This document shows positions 1 to 8,132 of a stretch of DNA of 64,000 nucleotides, in pieces; position 1 is the stretch's first letter; every line of letters begins with the position of its first letter. The DNA is from Actibacterium naphthalenivorans (lineage in GTDB: Bacteria; Pseudomonadota; Alphaproteobacteria; Rhodobacterales; Rhodobacteraceae). Both the position numbers and the translations under genes were made by a program. The notes under the pieces were generated by a model. That model made no database searches and had not been told where the DNA came from. It worked only from the letters and a program-made list of their open reading frames with translations. The stretch spans positions 310,001 through 374,000 of the forward strand of contig NZ_JACIEQ010000002.1 of assembly GCF_014196965.1 (NCBI RefSeq). The letters run 5' to 3'.

Positions 1-482
1 CCTACCCCGGCGTGATCGTGCTGGATGGCAACCTTGGCGCGTCCGTCATCCGTGAAATCGCGCAAAGCCCGCTGTTTGCCTGCGCCGAGCTGCGCGTCGC
101 CGCCGCCTCGGGCGCCAAGGCAGAGCGGATCGCGCCCATGCTCGGGCATCCCGCCGCCACGCTCTATCTGAACCGGCAAGAGGCTGCCCGCATCTGCGCC
201 GCCAGCTTCGACACCGCGCGCGCGGCTGCGGCGGCCCTTCTGGCACGCGGGGCGCACCGGGTGCTGGTCACCGATGGCGGCGGCGATGTCACCCTGGGCA
301 CCGCCGCCGGTTTGGCCTGTTTCACACCGCCGCCCGTGCGCGTGGCGCGCGTCACCGGCGCGGGCGACACGTTCGTCGCGGCCCATATCGCGGCGGAGCT
401 GCGCGGGGCCGGGCCCGAAGAGGCCGTAACCGCCGCGCTCGCCGCCGCCGCACATCACATTTCCGAAAGGATCCCTGAATGA
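1..482 (+). CDS. psuK: PfkB-family sugar kinase, probable pseudouridine kinase (3' part only)
   Basis: The 5' end lies outside the window; the frame is open from base 3. The visible C-terminal half of a ribokinase/PfkB protein has the second PfkB signature, VTGAGDTFVAAHIA, whose Asp in GAGDTF is the catalytic base, and an upstream VLVTDGGGDV segment typical of the nucleotide-binding region. Its stop overlaps the psuG start by ATGA (479-482), so the two are translationally coupled. This neighbour suggests phosphorylation of pseudouridine to pseudouridine 5'-phosphate. The family alone does not fix the substrate, so the symbol rests on context. Confidence 0.8.
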   Translation, partial: YPGVIVLDGNLGASVIREIAQSPLFACAELRVAAASGAKAERIAPMLGHPAATLYLNRQEAARICAASFDTARAAAAALLARGAHRVLVTDGGGDVTLGTAAGLACFTPPPVRVARVTGAGDTFVAAHIAAELRGAGPEEAVTAALAAAAHHISERIPE

Positions 483-1384
483 CCGCCCCCCTGACCTTTT
501 CCGCCGAGGTGGCCGCCGCCCGTGCCGAAAACCGCGCCGTCGTTGCGCTGGAAAGCACGATCATCACCCATGGCATGCCTTTTCCCCAGAACCTCGAAAC
601 CGCGCAGCAGGTCGAGGCGGCGGTGCGCGACGCGGGCGCGGTGCCGGCCACGATCGCGCTGATGGGCGGGCGCATCCATATCGGGCTGGCGCCCGACGAG
701 CTGTCGGCGCTCGCCCGGACGACGGATGCCAAAAAGATCAGCCGTGCCGACATCGCCGCCTGCCTGGCCCAGGGCTGGACAGGCGCCACCACCGTCGCCG
801 CCACCATGATCTGCGCCCGCCTGGCCGGCATCGCCGTCTTTGCCACCGGCGGGATCGGCGGCGTGCACCGCTGCGCCGAGCACAGTTTCGACATCTCCGC
901 CGATCTGCAGGAACTGGCGCAGACCCCGGTAACGGTGGTGGCCGCAGGGGCCAAGGCGATTCTCGATCTGCCCAAAACGCTCGAGGTGCTGGAAACGCTG
1001 GGCGTGCCGGTGATCGGCTACCGCACCGACGATCTGCCGGCCTTCTGGTCGCGCAGCGCCGGCCTGCCGGTGCCGCTGCGGATCGACAGCCCAGCCGAGA
1101 TTGCAGCCGCCCACGTGATGCGCGCGCGGCTGGGGTTGGCTGGCGGGCAGCTCGTGGCCAACCCGATCCCGCCCGAGGCCGAGATTCCCGCGCCCGAGAT
1201 CGGGCCGATCATCGAGGCCGCGCTGCGCGACTCGCAGGGTATCGCCGCCAAAGAGGTCACGCCCTTTCTGCTGAACCGGATATTCGAGCTGACCGGGGGC
1301 CGATCGCTGACCGCCAACATCGCGCTGGTGCTTAACAATGCGCGGCTTTCGGCTGCCGTTGCCCGGGAAATAACCGGCGCCTAG
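479..1384 (+). CDS. psuG: Pseudouridine-5'-phosphate glycosidase
   Basis: A 301-aa protein of the IndA/PsuG family, which reversibly splits pseudouridine 5'-phosphate into uracil and ribose 5-phosphate in the cytosol. Family hallmarks are visible: ALESTIITHGMP with the conserved Glu near residue 25, a Lys pair near 85-86 matching the Schiff-base lysine region, the GGIGGVHR segment, and GAKAILDLPKTLE with the second active-site Lys. Length is normal for the family. It overlaps the upstream kinase by ATGA, giving a complete kinase-plus-glycosidase pathway for recycling the C-nucleoside from RNA. Confidence 0.95.
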   Translation: MTAPLTFSAEVAAARAENRAVVALESTIITHGMPFPQNLETAQQVEAAVRDAGAVPATIALMGGRIHIGLAPDELSALARTTDAKKISRADIAACLAQGWTGATTVAATMICARLAGIAVFATGGIGGVHRCAEHSFDISADLQELAQTPVTVVAAGAKAILDLPKTLEVLETLGVPVIGYRTDDLPAFWSRSAGLPVPLRIDSPAEIAAAHVMRARLGLAGGQLVANPIPPEAEIPAPEIGPIIEAALRDSQGIAAKEVTPFLLNRIFELTGGRSLTANIALVLNNARLSAAVAREITGA

Positions 1385-1414
1385 ACGAAAACACGCGCGC
1401 GCGATCGCGCATTG

Positions 1415-1443
1415 TTGTAGTGCCGTGGGCGAGTGCCTAGATT
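1415..1443 (+). promoter_or_regulatory. Candidate sigma-70 promoter for the DUF502 gene
   Basis: TTGTAG (1415-1420), a 17-bp spacer, then TAGATT (1438-1443). The predicted start of transcription is near 1450, upstream of ATG 1472 but downstream of the GTG at 1433, which therefore cannot be the start codon. A GC palindrome (GCGCGATCGCGC) lies just upstream. Confidence 0.45.
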
Positions 1444-1471
1444 GCAATGCAGCATGGAAGAAACACCTGAA

Positions 1472-2200
1472 ATGTCCGACAAAGACGACGACCGCGACCG
1501 CGCCGAGGGCCCCATCCGCCGGCGCCATACGCGCATCCTTGGCGGGCTGCGCGCCTCGTTCCTGACCGGCCTCGTGGTGATCGCCCCGATCGGCCTCACC
1601 GTCTGGCTTGTCTGGACGGTGATCGGCTGGGTCGACGGGTTCGTTCTGCCCTTCGTCCCGTCGCAATATCATCCGCAAAATTTCATCGGGATCGACATTC
1701 AGGGTGTCGGCGTCATCTTCTTCTTCCTGTTCACCCTGATCGTAGGGTGGATCGCGAAGGGGCTGATCGGCCGGTCGTTGCTGGCCTGGGCCGAAGGGCT
1801 GGTCGACCGGATGCCGGTCGTCCGCTCCGTCTACAACGGGCTGAAACAGCTTGCCGAAACCGTGCTGGCGCAATCGGATTCCTCGTTCGAACGGGCTTGC
1901 CTGGTGGAATACCCGCGCGAAGGGATGTGGGCGGTCGCCTTCGTTTCGACCACGACCAAGGGCGAGGTGGACAGGCGCATCCCGCGTGACGAGGCGCTGA
2001 TCAGCGTCTTCGTTCCGACCACGCCCAACCCGACCTCGGGTTTTTTGCTGTTCGTGCCCAGCAAGAACGTCATCATGCTGGACATGAGCGTCGAGGACGC
2101 CGCCAAGCTGGTGATTTCCGCCGGGCTTGTCTATCCGACCGAAAAAACCCCTGCGGCCGCCGCCAAGACGGCGCAGCGCCCGGAACTGGTCAAGAGCTGA
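1472..2200 (+). CDS. DUF502 family membrane protein
   Basis: A 242-aa protein of the DUF502 (COG2928) family, whose biochemical role is not settled. After a charged cytoplasmic N-terminus (many Asp/Arg) there are two hydrophobic helices (about residues 28-55 and 75-95), followed by a soluble domain with PVVRSVYNGLKQ and later TTPNPTSGF, both typical of the family. I chose ATG 1472 because a GGAAG lies 11 bases upstream and a promoter is placed at 1415-1443; ATG 1454 is an alternative. The C-terminus is Ala/Lys-rich and probably disordered. Confidence 0.85.
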   Translation: MSDKDDDRDRAEGPIRRRHTRILGGLRASFLTGLVVIAPIGLTVWLVWTVIGWVDGFVLPFVPSQYHPQNFIGIDIQGVGVIFFFLFTLIVGWIAKGLIGRSLLAWAEGLVDRMPVVRSVYNGLKQLAETVLAQSDSSFERACLVEYPREGMWAVAFVSTTTKGEVDRRIPRDEALISVFVPTTPNPTSGFLLFVPSKNVIMLDMSVEDAAKLVISAGLVYPTEKTPAAAAKTAQRPELVKS

Positions 2201-2210
2201 AGTCCGGTTC

Positions 2211-2834
2211 ATGATCAGCGCGGCCGCCACCGGCTTTTTCACGGCTTTTTCATTGATCCTGGCGATCGGCGCGCAGAACGCATTCGTGCTGCGCCAGGGG
2301 CTGTTGCGCGCGCATGTGTTCTGGCTGGCGCTGCTCTGCGCGCTGTCAGATGCGCTGTTGATCGCGGCGGGCGTGGCCGGGTTCGGCGCTGTCGTGGGGC
2401 TTTATCCGGGCCTGCCACGGCTGATGGCGCTTGGCGGCGCGGCGTTCCTGGCGGCCTATGGCGCGCTGCGGTTCCGTGCGGCCTGGCGCGGCGATTACGC
2501 GATGGTACTTTCGGGCCAGTCCGCGGGACTGTGGCCGACGCTGGCGGCGGGCGCGGCCTTCACCTGGCTGAACCCGCATGTCTATCTCGATACGCTGGGC
2601 CTGATCGGCGCGATCTCGACCCAGTATCAGCCCGTCGCGCAGAAACTCGCCTTTGCCGGCGCGGCGATGGCGTCTTCGTTCACATTTTTCTTCGGGCTGG
2701 GCTATGGCGCGCGGGTGCTGGCCCCGGTCATGCGCAGCCCGCGCGCGTGGCAGATTTTCGATGTGATCGTCGGCGCGGTGATGTGGGCCATCGCGGCCTC
2801 GCTTCTTTCCGGGGCGCTTCAGGAAAACATCTGA
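2211..2834 (+). CDS. LysE/ArgO family amino-acid exporter
   Basis: A 207-aa inner-membrane protein starting at ATG 2211, shortly after the DUF502 stop. The N-terminus carries the LysE/ArgO motif around LAIGAQNAFVLRQGL, followed by five or six hydrophobic segments and the internal WLNPHVYLDT motif, which are the best-conserved positions of ArgO/LysE exporters of basic amino acids. Substrate is inferred from the subfamily (arginine or lysine). It may be co-transcribed with the DUF502 gene. Its last 16 bases overlap the convergent patatin gene. Confidence 0.85.
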   Translation: MISAAATGFFTAFSLILAIGAQNAFVLRQGLLRAHVFWLALLCALSDALLIAAGVAGFGAVVGLYPGLPRLMALGGAAFLAAYGALRFRAAWRGDYAMVLSGQSAGLWPTLAAGAAFTWLNPHVYLDTLGLIGAISTQYQPVAQKLAFAGAAMASSFTFFFGLGYGARVLAPVMRSPRAWQIFDVIVGAVMWAIAASLLSGALQENI

Positions 2835-3859
2835 ACGATGTCCACCGACGAGCTGTGGTTCAGCGCGCCCTTGTGTTCCGTCAGAAACCGGTCGGCCGCG
2901 GCGTGACCCGCATCTCGCATGCTGCGCAGAAGAACGGGGTTCGGCATCAGTTTTGACGAGGCATCCAGTTTTTGCATGAGATCGTCATCGGCGATCATGT
3001 GAATCAGGGTGTCCTTCATGGTTCCGCGTTCGATCCGGCCATCGGCCAGCAGCCGCTTGACGAAGGCGATCGCACGCAGGTCGCGCAGAAGCGGCGAGTT
3101 GAAGCTTACCTCGTTGATCCGGTTGTGAATGTCCTGCGGCGTGACCGGCACGCTGTCGCGCTCCATCGGGTTGATGTTGACGATCACGATGTCATCGGGA
3201 AGCTCGGGGTCGAACAGCGGAAACAGCGAGGGGTTGCCGGTATATCCGCCGTCCCAGTACACCTCGTTGCGCCCGGTTTTCGGATCCTCGATCTCGACCG
3301 CCTGAAACACCGTCGGCAGGCAGGCCGAGGCCAGGATGGCGTCGGTGGTGATCTCGTCACGGGTGAAGATGCGCGGCTTGCCGGTGCGCACATTGGTGGC
3401 GCAGACGAAAAGGCGCGGGCCCTGCTGGTCGCACACCCGCCCGAAATCGAACTGATCCACGACGCGCGCCAGCGGATGCCGGTAGAACGGCCCGTAGTAA
3501 TAGGGGCTGACAAGGCGCGATGCGGTATCCATCATCGAATAGGACAGCGGGTTCGCCATCACGCGCGAGAAGATCTCTGTTCCCGGTCCGGCAAGCCCGT
3601 AGATCCAGTGCGCCATGCGCATGTCACCCACCGCGCCGACCTGCTGCCAAAGCCAGGCCAGGTTTTCCTTGGCCCCGGCGCGCCCGCCCGCCAGGAGCCC
3701 GGATTTCAGCGCCGCGCCGTTCAGGGCGCCGGCGGAGGTGCCGGTGATGCCGGCAATCTCGATATCTTCCTCGTCAAGGATGCGGTCCAGCACCCCCCAG
3801 GTGAAGGCGCCATGGGCACCGCCTCCCTGGAGCGCCAGGTTGATGCGTTTCACGGCCAA
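2819..3859 (-). CDS. Patatin-like phospholipase, DUF3734-containing
   Basis: A 346-aa patatin-fold serine hydrolase. It shows the oxyanion loop QGGGAHGAF (residues 11-19), the nucleophile elbow GTSAG with Ser42, and the partner Asp in YWDGGYTGNP, so the Ser-Asp dyad is intact. The C-terminal third (NRINEVSFNSPLLRDLRAI and following) matches the DUF3734 extension found on alphaproteobacterial patatins. It lies 51 bp downstream of bdhA on the same strand. An acyl-ester or polyhydroxybutyrate-related substrate is an inference from that neighbour only. Confidence 0.85.
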   Translation of the reverse strand: MAVKRINLALQGGGAHGAFTWGVLDRILDEEDIEIAGITGTSAGALNGAALKSGLLAGGRAGAKENLAWLWQQVGAVGDMRMAHWIYGLAGPGTEIFSRVMANPLSYSMMDTASRLVSPYYYGPFYRHPLARVVDQFDFGRVCDQQGPRLFVCATNVRTGKPRIFTRDEITTDAILASACLPTVFQAVEIEDPKTGRNEVYWDGGYTGNPSLFPLFDPELPDDIVIVNINPMERDSVPVTPQDIHNRINEVSFNSPLLRDLRAIAFVKRLLADGRIERGTMKDTLIHMIADDDLMQKLDASSKLMPNPVLLRSMRDAGHAAADRFLTEHKGALNHSSSVDIVQMFS

Positions 3860-3910
3860 GATCCGGCCCCCGTTCTGTTTCCCGAAATGAGTGGCGCGGC
3901 CCGCAAAGCG

Positions 3911-4684
3911 CTATAGCGCCGTCCAGCCACCATCGACGCTGATCGTGGTGCCGGTGATCTGTGCCGCCGCATCCGAGCACAGGAAAACGGCGGTGCCGCC
4001 GATCTGCTCGGTCGTGGCGAAGGTTCTGGAGGGCTGGCGCGCCAGCATCACCTCGCGGATCACGGTGTCCCGGTCCATGCCATATTCCTTCATCGTTTCG
4101 GGGATCTGCGCCTCGACCAGCGGCGTCAGCACATAACCGGGGCAGATGGCGTTGCAGGTGATCGGCTCTTCCGCGGTTTCCAGCGCGACGGTCTTGGTCA
4201 TGCCGACGACCCCGTGCTTGGCCGCCACATAGGCCGATTTGAACGGCGATGCGGTCAGCCCGTGCGCAGAGGCCACGTTGACCACCCGGCCCCAGCCCGC
4301 CTCGCGCATCATCGGCAGCGCAGCGGCGGTGGTGTGAAAGGCCGAACTCAGGTTGATCGCGATGATCGCATTCCATTTGTCGACGGGGAATTCCTCGATC
4401 GGCGCGACGAACTGAATGCCCGCGTTGTTCACCAGAATGTCGCAGGCCCCCGCCTTTTCGATCAGCGCGCGGCACTCCTCGGGCTTCGACATGTCGGCCG
4501 CGATATAGCGCGCGGTCACGCCGTAATCGCGCGCCAGTTCCGCCGCCAGCGCATGGTCTTCGTCCCGGTCGGTAAAGGAATTCAGCACCACATCCGCCCC
4601 GGCCTTCGCCAGCTCCTGCGCCACGCCCAGCCCGATGCCCGAATTCGATCCCGTGATGATTGCGGTCTTGCCCTTGAGCGACAT
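3911..4684 (-). CDS. bdhA: D-3-hydroxybutyrate dehydrogenase
   Basis: A 257-aa short-chain dehydrogenase. The NAD site is TGSNSGIG near the N-terminus, NNAG follows, and the catalytic Ser and YVAAK (Tyr/Lys) are present. The C-terminus ITGTTISVDGGWTAL is typical of the 3-hydroxybutyrate dehydrogenase subfamily, which oxidises 3-hydroxybutyrate to acetoacetate in PHB and ketone-body breakdown. The start at 4684 is preceded by GGAGGGCG at good spacing; longer frames upstream lack one. The upstream small RNA terminates before this gene, so bdhA needs its own promoter, which I could not identify. Confidence 0.9.
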   Translation of the reverse strand: MSLKGKTAIITGSNSGIGLGVAQELAKAGADVVLNSFTDRDEDHALAAELARDYGVTARYIAADMSKPEECRALIEKAGACDILVNNAGIQFVAPIEEFPVDKWNAIIAINLSSAFHTTAAALPMMREAGWGRVVNVASAHGLTASPFKSAYVAAKHGVVGMTKTVALETAEEPITCNAICPGYVLTPLVEAQIPETMKEYGMDRDTVIREVMLARQPSRTFATTEQIGGTAVFLCSDAAAQITGTTISVDGGWTAL

Positions 4685-4838
4685 ATCGCGCCCTCCTGTA
4701 TTGATCCCGTGACGGCAACAATGCCGCCGTGGCGAAATATGTAGCACGCCCGGAAATTTGGCGAGGGCCAATCCCCGCGCCATCGCACAGAACGCCGGCG
4801 ATGCGTTTCAGACTCAGCGGCGCGGATTTCGGAAGAGC

Positions 4839-4868
4839 AAAAAAAAACGCCCGCACGAAGCGGGCGTT
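4839..4868 (-). terminator. Intrinsic terminator of the small RNA
   Basis: Read on the minus strand this is AACGCCCGC, loop TTCGT, GCGGGCGTT, then a run of T (nine A on the plus strand, 4839-4847). The stem is nine base pairs (4846-4854 with 4860-4868). The U-run lies only on the minus strand, so it ends a leftward transcript, and no protein gene lies between it and the promoter at 4922-4950. Confidence 0.9.
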
Positions 4869-4915
4869 AAGTTATTGAGGCAGGTTTCATACAGGCAAGA
4901 AACCTATCGAGCAGT
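4839..4915 (-). ncRNA. Candidate ~77-nt trans-acting sRNA (suhB/alpha-r8/MmgR-like)
   Basis: A free-standing unit: minus-strand promoter TTGGAC-17-TATAAA (4922-4950), predicted start near 4915, a first hairpin AGGTTTC/GAAACCT (4882-4888 with 4899-4905, ten-base loop), a single-stranded linker containing CTCAATAACTT, then the terminator hairpin. No ORF fits. The two-hairpin plan, ~77-nt length and linker resemble, as far as I remember them, the alphaproteobacterial suhB/alpha-r8 family, including Sinorhizobium MmgR, which affects PHB granules. The existence of the transcript is well supported by layout; the family assignment is from memory and weaker. Confidence 0.7.
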
Positions 4916-4921
4916 GACTTC

Positions 4922-4950
4922 TTTATACGCAATCAATCGCCGTCGTCCAA
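4922..4950 (-). promoter_or_regulatory. Sigma-70 promoter of the small RNA
   Basis: On the minus strand TTGGAC (4945-4950), exactly 17 bp, then TATAAA (4922-4927). This is the best match to a vegetative promoter that I found in the window. It fires away from the yejA-like promoter at 4960-4988, so the two -35 boxes sit back to back ten bases apart. Confidence 0.75.
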
Positions 4951-4959
4951 GCTAAAAGT

Positions 4960-4988
4960 TTGAAAAGCTTGGAAACCGGTCCTAGGCT
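4960..4988 (+). promoter_or_regulatory. Candidate promoter of the solute-binding protein gene
   Basis: TTGAAA (4960-4965), 17 bp, TAGGCT (4983-4988). The predicted start near 4995 lies upstream of ATG 5030 and rules out the in-frame start at 4988. Confidence 0.5.
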
Positions 4989-5029
4989 TGTGGCCAACGA
5001 AAACAGGCGTCCTGAGGATTGTGGCAGAA

Positions 5030-6850
5030 ATGAGATCAATGTTTTTCGCATGGCGTGGGCTGATCGCGGCTGCGTCCGTCCTGATTCTATGCACCGGTTC
5101 CGCCTGGCCGGAACCACGGCATGGCATAGCTATGTATGGCGAACCGGCCCTTCCACCTGATTTTGTGTCTCTACCCTATGTGAACCCTGACGCGCCCAAA
5201 GGCGGGCGCATCGTGACCGGCGAAGTGGGTCGTTTCGACTCGCTCAATCCGCACATCCTGAAGGGCCGCGTGCCCTGGCAGTTGCAGTTCCTGGCCTATG
5301 AAAGCCTGATGGGCCGAAGCTGGGATGAACCCTTCACGCTCTATGGCCTGCTTGCCGAATCGATAGAGACCGGGCCGAATCGGGATTGGGTGGAATTCAC
5401 CCTGCGCCCCGAGGCGCGGTTCTCCGACGGCACGCCGGTGACGGTCGAGGATGTGCTGTGGTCCTACGAAACGCTCGGCACCGTCGGGCATCCGCGCTAT
5501 CACGGCAGCTGGCAAAAGGTCGCCCGCGCCGAGGCCGTCGGCGAACGCACCCTGCGCTTCACCTTCAACACCGAAGACCGCGAACTGCCGCTGATCCTCG
5601 GCATGCGGCCGATCCTGAAAAAGGCGCAATGGGCGGGCAAGGATTTCGCCCAAAGCGGCCTGACGGAGGTGCCGATCACCACCGCGCCCTATGTGGTGGC
5701 CGATTTCGATCCGGGCCGGTTCGTGCTGCTTCGGCGCAACCCCGATTACTGGGGCAACGACCTGCCGTTGCGCCGCGGCACCAACAACTTCGATGAGATC
5801 CGGCTGGAATTCTTCGCCGATGCCAACGCGATGTTCGAGGCGTTCAAGGCCGGCGTCATCACCAGCAACCGCGAAACCAGCGCCGCCAAATGGGCCGGAA
5901 ACTATGATTTCCCCGCCGTGCGCAGCGGCGAGGTGGTCAAATCCGACATCCCGCACAAACGGCCTTCGGGCATCTCCGGGCTTGTGTTCAACACCCGCAA
6001 CCCGATCTTCGCCGACTGGCGCGTGCGCGATGCGCTGATCCACGCGTTCAATTTCGAGTTCATCAACCAGACGCTGAACGGCGGCGCCCTGCCCCGCATC
6101 ACCTCCTATTTCTCGAACTCGGTTCTGGCGATGTCGCATGGCCCGGCCGAAGGGCCGGTCAAGGCGCTGCTGGCCCCGTTCGCCGATGACTTGCCGCCCG
6201 GCGCGCTCGAAGGGTACAGCCTGCCTGTCTCCGATGGCAGCCAGTCCAACCGCCGCAACCTGCGCAAGGCGGTGGCGCTTCTGGAACAGGCCGGCTGGTC
6301 CGTCGCCGATGACGGGATCCTGAGAAACGCCGGCGGCACGCCCTTCACCTTCGAGATCGTGCTGAATCAGGGCGCCACCGAAACCCGGCAGATCGTCGAC
6401 ATCTATGCCGAAGCGCTGAAACGGCTGGGCATCTTTCCCAAAATCACCGCCGTCGACAGCGCCCAATACAAAGAGCGCACCACGGCCTATGATTTCGACA
6501 TGGCCTATTACATCCGCGGCCAGTCGCTCAGCCCCGGCAACGAACAGATGCTCTATTGGGGGGCGGAAGGTGTCAGCACGCCCGGCACGCTCAACTGGAT
6601 GGGCATGCAGGTGCCCGCGGCCGAGGCGATGATCCGGGCGATCCTCACCGCGCAAAGCGGCACGGATTTCGAAGCCGCCACCCGTGCGCTCGACCGGGTG
6701 CTGACCACGGGGCGCTACGTCATCCCGATCTGGTTTTCGCCGACGGCGCATATTGCCCATAGCAAGAACCTGCATTATCCCGAAACGATCCCCATGTATG
6801 GGGACTGGATCGGGTTTCAGCCCGAAATATGGTGGTATGCGGAGGATTGA
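5030..6850 (+). CDS. Family 5 extracellular solute-binding protein (YejA-like)
   Basis: A 606-aa periplasmic peptide-binding protein of ABC importers. A signal peptide is clear: MRS, a hydrophobic stretch AAASVLILCTGSA, then the mature chain beginning HGIAMYGEPALP. The YejA-type segment LPYVNPDAPKGG and the family-5 motifs (RFDSLNP, FSDGTPVTVEDV) follow. Length fits YejA/oligopeptide binders. No permease or ATPase genes adjoin it, so it is an orphan binding protein that must share a transporter encoded elsewhere. Start ATG 5030 was preferred because the promoter is at 4960-4988; ATG 5039 is an alternative. Confidence 0.9.
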   Translation: MRSMFFAWRGLIAAASVLILCTGSAWPEPRHGIAMYGEPALPPDFVSLPYVNPDAPKGGRIVTGEVGRFDSLNPHILKGRVPWQLQFLAYESLMGRSWDEPFTLYGLLAESIETGPNRDWVEFTLRPEARFSDGTPVTVEDVLWSYETLGTVGHPRYHGSWQKVARAEAVGERTLRFTFNTEDRELPLILGMRPILKKAQWAGKDFAQSGLTEVPITTAPYVVADFDPGRFVLLRRNPDYWGNDLPLRRGTNNFDEIRLEFFADANAMFEAFKAGVITSNRETSAAKWAGNYDFPAVRSGEVVKSDIPHKRPSGISGLVFNTRNPIFADWRVRDALIHAFNFEFINQTLNGGALPRITSYFSNSVLAMSHGPAEGPVKALLAPFADDLPPGALEGYSLPVSDGSQSNRRNLRKAVALLEQAGWSVADDGILRNAGGTPFTFEIVLNQGATETRQIVDIYAEALKRLGIFPKITAVDSAQYKERTTAYDFDMAYYIRGQSLSPGNEQMLYWGAEGVSTPGTLNWMGMQVPAAEAMIRAILTAQSGTDFEAATRALDRVLTTGRYVIPIWFSPTAHIAHSKNLHYPETIPMYGDWIGFQPEIWWYAED

Positions 6851-6964
6851 ATGTCACGGATCATCGTTTTGGCCGCTCTGATGGCGCTGGCGGGCTGCGC
6901 CACGATCGAAGGCATCGGCGAAGACATCTCGTCGGGCTCGCGCGCGGTTCAGAACGCGCTCTGA
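6851..6964 (+). CDS. Entericidin A/B-like small lipoprotein
   Basis: A 37-aa protein starting right after the yejA-like stop, with GGAGG of its ribosome site inside the end of that gene. The sequence is a signal peptide with lipobox LAGC (Cys16), then ATIEGIGEDISSGSRAVQNAL. The entericidin family typically has a GIGEDI-type segment and a short amphipathic tail. After lipidation it would sit in the membrane as a tiny lipopeptide. The role is unknown; enteric entericidins form a stress-linked toxin/antidote pair, but only one copy is seen here. Confidence 0.8.
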   Translation: MSRIIVLAALMALAGCATIEGIGEDISSGSRAVQNAL

Positions 6965-7012
6965 CCCGCGCCTTCATGAAACCGTCACGGCAATTCCCTA
7001 GCCGTGACGGGC

Positions 7013-7477
7013 ATGAACATCCTGGCGCTCTGCACTTCGAATTCCGCCCGCTCCATCCTGCTTGAAGGCATCCTCAACAGCCTCGGTCAGGGCGGCGTCA
7101 CCGCGTTTTCGGCCGGTTCCCATCCGGGCGGCACGGTCCACCCGCAGGCGCTGCGCCTGCTGACGGAACACGGCCATGACACGGCCCGCGCCCGGTCCAA
7201 GAGCTGGGATATCTTCGCCGAACCCGGCGCGCCGCAGATGGATCTGGTGATCACCGTCTGTGATGCCGCCGCCGCCGAAACCTGTCCGTTCTGGCCCGGC
7301 GCGCCGCTGCGCTGCCATTGGGGCGTGCCCGATCCCGCCGCCCTGCCACCCGAGGCGCAGGAGGCTGGCTTCAACGCCGCCTACACGCTCCTGCGACGCC
7401 GGGCCGAGGCGCTGCTGGCGCTTTCGCCGGGCGCGATCACCGCCTCCGAACTGGCCCGCATAGGGGCACTGGAATGA
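7013..7477 (+). CDS. ArsC-type reductase (low-molecular-weight phosphatase fold)
   Basis: A 154-aa protein with the P-loop CTSNSARS (Cys7, Arg13), the nucleophile loop of arsenate reductases of the LMW-PTP fold, and a later VITVCDAAAAETCPFWPG segment carrying the additional Cys residues used in the intramolecular disulphide cascade. It would reduce arsenate to arsenite in the cytosol. ATG 7013 is preferred to the GTG three codons earlier because the P-loop then begins at the usual position. It overlaps the aquaporin gene by ATGA, which supports an arsenic role. Confidence 0.85.
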   Translation: MNILALCTSNSARSILLEGILNSLGQGGVTAFSAGSHPGGTVHPQALRLLTEHGHDTARARSKSWDIFAEPGAPQMDLVITVCDAAAAETCPFWPGAPLRCHWGVPDPAALPPEAQEAGFNAAYTLLRRRAEALLALSPGAITASELARIGALE

Positions 7478-8127
7478 GGCGCGAACTCTTCGCCGAAGGG
7501 CTCGGCACCGCCTTCCTGCTGATCTCGGTCGTCGGATCGGGCATCATGGGCGAGACGCTGGCGGACGGAAACACCGCCATCGCGCTTCTGGCCAATGCCA
7601 TCGCAACGGGCGCGATGCTCTATGCCATCATCACCACGCTCGGCCCGGTCTCCGGCGCGCATTTCAACCCCGCCGTGACGCTGGCCTTCACCCTGCGCGG
7701 CGACATCGCCTCCGGCCTCGCGGCCCGCTACGTGCTGGCGCAGATCCTCGGTGCCATCCTCGGCGTCTGGGCCGCGCATCTGATGTTCGAACTGCCCATG
7801 CTGCAGCTCTCCACAACCGCGCGCGGCGGCCCGGCGCAATGGTTCTCAGAGGTCGTCGCAACCTTCGGCCTGCTCTTCGTGATCTTCGGCGGCCGCGCCA
7901 GGGCGCCACGATCCATACCCGGCCTCGTCGCGCTCTATATCGCCGGCGCCTACTGGTTCACCGCCTCCACCAGCTTCGCCAACCCGGCGGTAACACTCGC
8001 GCGCAGCCTGTCAGACACATTCGCCGGCATCGCCCCCGCCCATGCACCGATGTTCATCCTGGCCCAGATCCTGGCCACGGGCCTCGCCGCGCTGCTCCTG
8101 CCACGCCTTTTCGAAGCACCGGCCTGA
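7474..8127 (+). CDS. MIP/aquaporin-family channel, possible arsenite exit channel
   Basis: A 217-aa membrane protein with both NPA boxes of the major intrinsic protein family: FNPAVTL in the first half-helix and ANPAVTLARSL in the second, with about six transmembrane helices. Translation is coupled to arsC by ATGA at 7474-7477. Sinorhizobium AqpS, paired with ArsC, releases arsenite by passive flow; the same pairing here makes that job likely. No arsR, arsB or acr3 is in view, so the system is minimal, or regulated from elsewhere. Function is inferred from context. Confidence 0.8.
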   Translation: MRRELFAEGLGTAFLLISVVGSGIMGETLADGNTAIALLANAIATGAMLYAIITTLGPVSGAHFNPAVTLAFTLRGDIASGLAARYVLAQILGAILGVWAAHLMFELPMLQLSTTARGGPAQWFSEVVATFGLLFVIFGGRARAPRSIPGLVALYIAGAYWFTASTSFANPAVTLARSLSDTFAGIAPAHAPMFILAQILATGLAALLLPRLFEAPA

Positions 8128-8132
8128 TCCCT

